NCBI GenBank assembly: GCA_937892735.1
Contig: CALBGL010000031.1
Span: 1-9,981, forward strand
Direction of reading: 5' to 3'
DNA: 9,981 bases
Source of the DNA: an uncultured Clostridia bacterium
Lineage (GTDB): Bacteria > Bacillota > Clostridia > Lachnospirales > Bianqueaceae
The position numbers and the translations under genes were made by a program. Positions 5,675 to 9,981 of this stretch are shown in pieces (the first letter of the stretch is position 1; each line of letters starts with the position of its first letter). The notes beneath the pieces are model-generated. The model was given only the letters and a program-made list of their open reading frames with translations, ran no database searches and was not told the origin of the DNA.

Positions 5675-6805
5675 TTAGATGAAAAATCCGAGGATCATAC
5701 CACCTGCCACAACGGAGGCGATCTGACCAGATACATTGGCGCCTACTGCTTCCATCAGCAGATGATTCGTCTTATCTTCAGACATAGCCAGCTTCTGTAC
5801 CACACGAGCCGCCATAGGAAACGCTGAAATTCCTGCCGCGCCAATCATCGGGTTGATCTTTCTCTTGCTGAAAATATTTACAATCTTGGCAAATACTACA
5901 CCGCCCACTGTGTCGAAAATAAACGCGCCAAGACCAATGGCCATGATAATAAGCGTCTGTACGGTAACGAACTGCTCCGCACGCATACTGAAAGAAATGG
6001 TCAAGCCCAGAAGCAGCGTGATAATATTCGAAAACTCATTCTGCGCCGTCTGAGACAGATTATCCAGAACCTTACACTCTCTCAGCAAATTGCCAAACAT
6101 CAACGCGCCTACGAGTCCAACGGACATCGGTGCCACCAAACCGGCAACAAATGTAACAATGATGGGGAACAGAATCTTGGTTCTCTTGGAGATGGGTCTG
6201 GCCGGCACATGCTCCATATGAATCGCCCGTTCCTTTTTTGTAGTGATCAACTTGATCACCATCGGCTGAATAATGGGCACCAGCGCCATGTACGAATAAG
6301 CAACCACCGCGATCGGGCCCACATAATTGGATCCCAGCACCTGCGATACCAAGATCGCCGTAGGACCATCCGCAGCACCAATGATCCCGATAGACGCCGC
6401 ATCCTTCAGATCGAATCCACACAGAGCCGCAAAAGATAACGCCACGAAAATACCAAATTGCGCGGCGGCACCAAACAGAAACATTTTGGGATTCGAAAGC
6501 AACGGTCCAAAGTCGATCATCGCGCCAATTCCGATAAACAGCAAAATCGGCATAGCCTCCGATGCCTCAATCCCCACGTTAAAGAGCCATTCAATGATAC
6601 CGCCTGACTCAATGCCGCCTTCCATGACCTGATTCAATACACCCGAGTTCGGCAGATTCACCAGAATCGCGCCAAAACCCATGGGGAGCAGCAACGCGGG
6701 TTCAAATCCCTTACGGATCGCCAAATAGATCAATACACCGCCGACGCAGTACATGACGATCTGCTGCCATGTGATGGCAAGTAAGCCTTCGTACAGAAAA
6801 TCCAT
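5675..6805 (-). CDS. oadB: Sodium ion-translocating decarboxylase beta subunit (OadB/MmdB/GcdB family)
   Basis: A very hydrophobic protein of 376 residues, the size of the short OadB/MmdB/GcdB members. This subunit decarboxylates carboxybiotin and moves Na+ outward across the membrane. The catalytic residues known from Klebsiella OadB can be placed: D146 in IGAADGPTA (D203), Y172 in AYSYMA (Y229), and N318, S327 and R334 in NPMIGAAGISAFPMAAR (N373, S382, R389), with matching spacing. The GANVSGQIASVVAGG motif (355-369) is also kept. The protein should therefore be functional. The start at 6805 has AGGAGG nine bases upstream; an in-frame extension to 6853 has no site. It is the first gene of a two-gene unit with the small OadG-like gene, behind a riboswitch-like leader. 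No alpha (carboxyltransferase) or biotin-carrier gene is nearby, so the substrate is unknown, and a stand-alone transport role is possible. The symbol indicates family only. Confidence 0.92.
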   Translation of the reverse strand: MDFLYEGLLAITWQQIVMYCVGGVLIYLAIRKGFEPALLLPMGFGAILVNLPNSGVLNQVMEGGIESGGIIEWLFNVGIEASEAMPILLFIGIGAMIDFGPLLSNPKMFLFGAAAQFGIFVALSFAALCGFDLKDAASIGIIGAADGPTAILVSQVLGSNYVGPIAVVAYSYMALVPIIQPMVIKLITTKKERAIHMEHVPARPISKRTKILFPIIVTFVAGLVAPMSVGLVGALMFGNLLRECKVLDNLSQTAQNEFSNIITLLLGLTISFSMRAEQFVTVQTLIIMAIGLGAFIFDTVGGVVFAKIVNIFSKRKINPMIGAAGISAFPMAARVVQKLAMSEDKTNHLLMEAVGANVSGQIASVVAGGMILGFFI

Positions 6806-6860
6806 ACTATCTTTCCTCCTGATTGTTGTCCGCAAGGGGGTCATATCATCCATAAGCGCT

Positions 6861-6996
6861 GAAAAAGGCCTGCACCGTGCACTCTACGCTCGATACAAGT
6901 CTTGTCATTTCATGCTAAACCAGGTGCGCTCCCCTCGAACGCAGCAGGATGTTGATTTAACCACACATTTCTGTGCCGACTACTCCCTTGAAGCCT
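6861..6996 (-). promoter_or_regulatory. yybP-ykoY-type (Mn2+) riboswitch in the oadB leader
   Basis: The core aptamer spans 6990-6896 on the minus strand. P1 is CAAG (6990-6987) with CUUG (6899-6896). It is followed by GGAGUA (6986-6981) and GUC, with the partner GAC and then AAGA (6903-6900) on the 3' side. P1-GGAGUA-stem...stem-AAGA-P1 is the L1 signature of the yybP-ykoY family. P2 is GCACA-GAAA-UGUGU (6976-6963). P3 has an outer 9-bp helix (6961-6953 with 6922-6914), a one-sided loop ACAUCCUGC (6952-6944) at the place of metal-binding L3, and an inner 7-bp helix (6943-6937 with 6931-6925). P4 is very short or absent. This family binds Mn2+ and usually turns on genes for Mn2+ export. The leader continues to AGGCCUUUUUC (6871-6861). 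I could not define a classical terminator or a sequestered ribosome binding site, so the switching mechanism is open. Confidence 0.78.
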
Positions 6997-7001
6997 TTTT
7001 C

Positions 7002-7030
7002 ATTATATCTAATCTTTCGATTTTTGTCAA
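7002..7030 (-). promoter_or_regulatory. Perfect sigma-A promoter of the oadB operon
   Basis: On the minus strand TTGACA (7030-7025) is followed by a 17-base spacer and TATAAT (7007-7002), an exact match to consensus. Transcription should start near 6996-6995, leaving a leader of about 190 bases before the oadB start codon. The -35 box is 25 bases after the stop codon of the HAD phosphatase gene. A promoter this strong in front of a long structured leader implies control after initiation. Confidence 0.9.
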
Positions 7031-7055
7031 TGTCTTCTGTCCTCTTACTCTGATT

Positions 7056-7832
7056 TCAATCTCGTTCCAATTCCCCTATATTCGCTACCACACAAGTCGG
7101 TCTCATGCCCGATTTATGTAGATCATCTTGTGTCGTCTCCCCCGACAGCACCAGTACTGACGCCACCTGGTTCCGCGTTCCCAAGGCGATATCCGTATAC
7201 AACCGGTCTCCTACGGCAACCATCTGACTCCGGGGAATCCCTGTTTTCGCCTCCAGAATCTCTAAAACCTCTCTATGCGGTTTTCCCGTATAGTAAGGCT
7301 TCACACCCGTGGATGCGGTAATCAATGCACACATAGCGCCGGCGTCCGGCATGAATCCATACTCGGTAGGGCAGTTCAGATCCTCATGCGTACACAGAAA
7401 CTCTGCGCCGTTTCGAATATAATGACAGGCCCGATCCAGTTTCTCATACGTCAATGTTGTATCAAATCCCAACAAGACGATGTCCGGGTCTTTCTCTGTC
7501 AAAGAAACGCCTGCCTCGTGAAAACTCTCTGCCAGATCCGGTGTCCCCACCAGGTACACTTTTTTATCCGGCCTATGGGTTTTCAGAAAATGGATCATCA
7601 CATCCCCAGACGTGACCACATCCTCTCTCGTAGCTGCAATGCCCATATGATTCAGACGATCCACATAGGTTTTAGGCGATCGGGATGAATTATTGGTAAA
7701 AAAGATATACCGCTTGCCATGCGCTTTTACCCTTTCTAAAAAGGGGATCGTCTCTGGAAACAGATGAGAACCCAGATAAATGGTCCCATCCATATCCAGC
7801 ACATACAGCTTTTTATTCTCCAGCTCTTTCAT
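7056..7832 (-). CDS. HAD-family phosphatase, NagD/AraL type (subfamily IIA)
   Basis: A protein of 258 residues with all four HAD motifs: DMDGT (13-17, nucleophile D13 and acid D15), TNNS (46-49), lysine K184 in YYTGKP, and GDRLYTDI (208-215). The cap between motifs II and III (about 70-180) is of the C2 type, which defines the NagD/AraL/p-nitrophenylphosphatase group. These are cytoplasmic Mg2+-dependent phosphatases of small sugar or polyol phosphates. The start at 7832 is preferred because GGAGG is five bases upstream; the ATG at 7835 is only two bases from it. It is the last gene of the glp operon, 11 bases after the DUF1667 gene. By context, glycerol 3-phosphate or a related triose/glycol phosphate is a fair guess for the substrate, possibly as a relief valve, but this is inference. 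No terminator is visible after it. Confidence 0.9.
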   Translation of the reverse strand: MKELENKKLYVLDMDGTIYLGSHLFPETIPFLERVKAHGKRYIFFTNNSSRSPKTYVDRLNHMGIAATREDVVTSGDVMIHFLKTHRPDKKVYLVGTPDLAESFHEAGVSLTEKDPDIVLLGFDTTLTYEKLDRACHYIRNGAEFLCTHEDLNCPTEYGFMPDAGAMCALITASTGVKPYYTGKPHREVLEILEAKTGIPRSQMVAVGDRLYTDIALGTRNQVASVLVLSGETTQDDLHKSGMRPTCVVANIGELERD

Positions 7833-7843
7833 CATGACCTCCG

Positions 7844-8194
7844 TTAGAATACATTTTGTGTCGCGATAATATTGACGCCATTCCCATCGATATCTTCCAA
7901 AATGATATCGCCCATCAGCACAGGGCGCTCCACTGTCACCTCATGAATCTGTTCAAGGTAGTGTGGAATCTCTTTCTTGGCCAGAGGCGCATCCGATCTT
8001 ACTGGCAAAACCCCGCCATCTGCAAGTGCCACTGTTGTGGTCAGGGTTCTTGTCGGATTCGTGATCTCCGAACGAGCATACCGTTCCCCCCGGGCACAGG
8101 TATTGCCCGTTATACGGATAATCTCTTCGCCGTTCATGGTCACCGTCACATGACATCCCATAGGACAGCTGGTACAGATGATCTCACGTTCCAT
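7844..8194 (-). CDS. DUF1667 domain-containing protein of the G3P dehydrogenase set
   Basis: A protein of 116 residues with an N-terminal cysteine cluster CTSCPMGC (C7, C10, C14) and a fourth cysteine at C33 (NTCARGERYA), a layout able to bind an Fe-S cluster or zinc. The rest is a small beta-rich domain. Family and length match DUF1667. In Firmicutes it is regularly encoded with a GlpA-like flavoprotein and an NAD/FAD oxidoreductase, exactly as here, and is taken as the third subunit of the glycerol-3-phosphate dehydrogenase complex, probably passing electrons. The start codon lies inside the end of the oxidoreductase gene (11-base overlap), with AGGAGG nine bases upstream. No membrane segment is present. 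Confidence 0.9.
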   Translation of the reverse strand: MEREIICTSCPMGCHVTVTMNGEEIIRITGNTCARGERYARSEITNPTRTLTTTVALADGGVLPVRSDAPLAKKEIPHYLEQIHEVTVERPVLMGDIILEDIDGNGVNIIATQNVF

Positions 8195-9449
8195 GTTCTG
8201 CTTCCTCCTCTACTTCGATGGTCAGGGTCTGTCCCATATAATTTTGCAGCTTTGTTCCCAAGAGACGCACCGTCTCCATTTCTCCCGGTGCGACACGAGG
8301 CCGCTTTCTCATCAGTACCGTCTCTTCTCCATTCTTGACCAGAATCCGAACAGCCGCATGCACATCCGTCACGCGAAAGAAAACCGTCGTGTCCTCACAC
8401 CGGTCAATGCGCTGCGGCAGCGTGTACCGAATCCCCTTGCCCGGCTGCATCATAATGGGCTCTTCCTGGCGCAAGTCCGCACGCAGAATATATTCTGCCG
8501 CACCCTTGCCCGCGATTTCCGCCTCTTCCGACACATAATCCACAAGGTCATGTACGTGCAGTACATTTCCGCAGGCAAAAATACCCGGAATCTCTGTCAT
8601 TCTTCGCTGATCTACGACCGCGCCGGACGTCCGAATATCCATGGGAACGCCGGCTTTGCGCGTCAATTCGTTTTCCGGCAGAAGTCCCACCGATAGCAGC
8701 ACTGTGTCACATTCCACAAATCGAGCCGTCTCCATCATCGGCTGGCGATTCTTATCCACCTGCGCGATCGTAACGCCGCACACCCGCTCCTTTCCATGAA
8801 TTTCTACAATCGTATGACTCAGTAAAAGCGGAATATCGTTATCCTGAAGACATTGCACAATGTTTCGAGTCAGACCGCCGGAATAAGGCATCAACTCCAG
8901 TACCATCTCTACCTTGGCGCCTTCCCAGGTCATACGTCTCGCCATAATCAGTCCAATGTCTCCTGAACCCAGGATCACGACTTTCTTTCCTGGCATATAC
9001 CCCATGATGTTGATATAGCGCTGCGCCGTTCCCGCCGTATAGATTCCCGCCGGCCTGGTTCCCGGCGTATTCAGGGCTCCTCTGGGTCTCTCTCTGCACC
9101 CCATCGCCAGAACCACTGCTTTTGCCTGCACCTGAAAGATCCCTTCTTCCGCATTCATGGCCGTGACGATTTTATCTTCGGAGAGATCCAGCACCATCGT
9201 ATTGAGCCGAAACGGAATCTGCCGCTCCCGGAGTTCTTTTTCGAAACGCCAGGCATACTCGGGTCCCGTAAGTTCTTCCTTGAAACGATGCAGACCAAAC
9301 CCGTTATGAATACACTGTTCCAGAATACCGCCCAGACGGTGATCTCTCTCCAGAACCAAGATATCCCGTACCCCCGCGTCATACGCCGCAATGGCGGCTC
9401 CCATGCCGGCAGGACCACCGCCAATAATCACAAGATCCACCATTCTCAT
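8184..9449 (-). CDS. NAD(P)/FAD-dependent oxidoreductase, partner of GlpA-like G3P dehydrogenase
   Basis: A flavoprotein of 421 residues of the pyridine nucleotide-disulfide oxidoreductase fold. The FAD-binding GGGPAG is at 10-15 with the ribose-binding acidic residue in VLERD (32-36). A second Rossmann motif GSGDIG (161-166) binds NAD(P). FACGN (291-295) is the C-terminal FAD motif. The redox CxxC of thioredoxin-reductase-type enzymes is absent, so electrons must pass between flavin and NAD(P) or a partner protein. A C-terminal extension (about 335-421) lacks cysteine clusters. Its start overlaps the GlpA-like stop codon (ATGA), a sign of translational coupling, with GGGGAGGAG upstream. By context it is the second subunit of the glycerol-3-phosphate dehydrogenase complex, linking G3P oxidation to a nicotinamide or flavin carrier. 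Confidence 0.9.
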   Translation of the reverse strand: MRMVDLVIIGGGPAGMGAAIAAYDAGVRDILVLERDHRLGGILEQCIHNGFGLHRFKEELTGPEYAWRFEKELRERQIPFRLNTMVLDLSEDKIVTAMNAEEGIFQVQAKAVVLAMGCRERPRGALNTPGTRPAGIYTAGTAQRYINIMGYMPGKKVVILGSGDIGLIMARRMTWEGAKVEMVLELMPYSGGLTRNIVQCLQDNDIPLLLSHTIVEIHGKERVCGVTIAQVDKNRQPMMETARFVECDTVLLSVGLLPENELTRKAGVPMDIRTSGAVVDQRRMTEIPGIFACGNVLHVHDLVDYVSEEAEIAGKGAAEYILRADLRQEEPIMMQPGKGIRYTLPQRIDRCEDTTVFFRVTDVHAAVRILVKNGEETVLMRKRPRVAPGEMETVRLLGTKLQNYMGQTLTIEVEEEAEHGT

Positions 9450-9981
9450 GCATCTGCTCCTCCCCTGGTCTTTCCTATATTGAGATACGAACTGCCGCCA
9501 AACTTCGTCACCTGTTCCAATGGAATCCCCAGCTCTCTCGCCAAAATCTCCGTCACCATGGGGCCGCAGAAACCACCCTGACAGCGTCCCATCCCTGCTC
9601 GCGTTCTGCGCTTGACGCCATCCAGATCCCTGGCGCCGGGATTCTGCCGGATCGCATCGACGATCTCTCCTTCCGTGATGCTCTCGCAGCGGCAGATCAC
9701 ATGCCCATATAATGGATTCTCCTGAATCACCCGATTCTTTTCCTCCATAGAAAGCGTATGGAAACGATGGAGCGCCCGGCGCTCTTCCACGAAATCGTCT
9801 TTGGGATCCAGCAAAAGCCCCTGGCTCGCCAGGCGTTCCGCCACATACACGGCAATGGCCGGCGCACTGGATAGTCCCGGCGACTCGATCCCGGCCACGT
9901 TCCAGAACCCGTGCCTCGGGCTCTCGATAATAAAATCACCGGTGTTCCCCACAGCTCTAAGTCCGGCAAATGCGGTAATGA
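9446..9981 (-). CDS. GlpA-like FAD-dependent glycerol-3-phosphate dehydrogenase, C-terminal part
   Basis: Only the last 177 residues are in the window; the frame stays open to the edge, so the N-terminal FAD domain lies outside. The visible part begins with the end of the DAO/GlpA-type FAD domain (FAGLRAVGNTGDFIIE, then GIESPGLSSAPAIA) and continues into a BFD-like [2Fe-2S] domain with four cysteines, C96-x-C98 and C133-x4-C138 (visible numbering), in CRCE and GRCQGGFCG. This two-part layout is that of Firmicute GlpA-like glycerol-3-phosphate dehydrogenases, which oxidise G3P to dihydroxyacetone phosphate. L-2-hydroxyglutarate oxidase-like relatives share the FAD domain. The partner set (oxidoreductase plus DUF1667) favours G3P. 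The GTG at 9952 lies inside the conserved FAD domain and is not a start. Confidence 0.88.
   Translation of the reverse strand, partial: ITAFAGLRAVGNTGDFIIESPRHGFWNVAGIESPGLSSAPAIAVYVAERLASQGLLLDPKDDFVEERRALHRFHTLSMEEKNRVIQENPLYGHVICRCESITEGEIVDAIRQNPGARDLDGVKRRTRAGMGRCQGGFCGPMVTEILARELGIPLEQVTKFGGSSYLNIGKTRGGADA

Noticed and set aside
6806..6853. Upstream in-frame start of oadB at 6853
   Set aside because: There is no ribosome binding site before it, the extra residues are polar and unlike OadB N-termini, and AGGAGG lies just before the ATG at 6805.
6806..6995. T-box leader for the oadB operon
   Set aside because: The long leader first suggested a T-box, but the GGTGGNACC antiterminator motif and specifier-loop layout are absent, and the fold fits yybP-ykoY.

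Overview
The window looks like a chromosomal segment of a low-to-mid GC anaerobic Firmicute, most probably a clostridium of the Lachnospiraceae type. This is inferred from strong AGGAGG ribosome binding sites, consensus sigma-A promoters, tRNA genes without an encoded CCA end, and families common in that group (TIGR04086 membrane protein, DUF3737, the three-part GlpA/oxidoreductase/DUF1667 set, and an OadB pump with a tiny OadG-like partner). No mobile element, CRISPR array or prophage gene was seen. Nearly all genes lie on the minus strand; the polyphosphate kinase gene is the exception.

Layout from left to right. (1) 1-254: a minus-strand tRNA operon (tRNA-Glu(CTC), a CAT-anticodon tRNA, and a tRNA cut by the window edge). 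Its promoter is a perfect TTGACA-17-TATAAT, and a hairpin forms in the leader just before the first tRNA. (2) 264-734: a small four-helix membrane protein of the TIGR04086/YrzE kind, whose poly-lysine 3' end doubles as the A-rich region upstream of the tRNA promoter. (3) 866-2347, plus strand: a two-domain PPK2 (polyphosphate:AMP phosphotransferase type) with its own promoter, ending at a two-way terminator. (4) 5342-2402, minus strand: a three-gene operon of patatin-like lipase, DUF3737 beta-helix protein and MalY/PatB aminotransferase. (5) 7030-5371, minus strand: a perfect consensus promoter, a leader that folds like the yybP-ykoY manganese riboswitch, an OadB-family sodium-pump beta subunit, a 54-residue OadG-like membrane peptide that standard length cut-offs miss, and a terminator. 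(6) 9981-7056, minus strand: the distal part of a glycerol-3-phosphate oxidation operon: GlpA-like flavoprotein with a [2Fe-2S] domain (truncated by the window edge), NAD/FAD oxidoreductase, DUF1667 cysteine protein and a NagD-type HAD phosphatase, tightly packed or overlapping.

The most notable item is region 5. An apparent Mn2+ riboswitch controls a two-gene OadB/OadG-like unit that has no carboxyltransferase or biotin-carrier gene beside it. OadB keeps every catalytic residue I could place. The unit could be part of a decarboxylase completed by genes elsewhere, or a stand-alone ion transporter used in Mn2+ homeostasis. The riboswitch call is from motif and helix matching by eye; the transport idea is inference only. 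No terminator is visible between the glp operon and this promoter, so the leader may be transcribed from two different starts.
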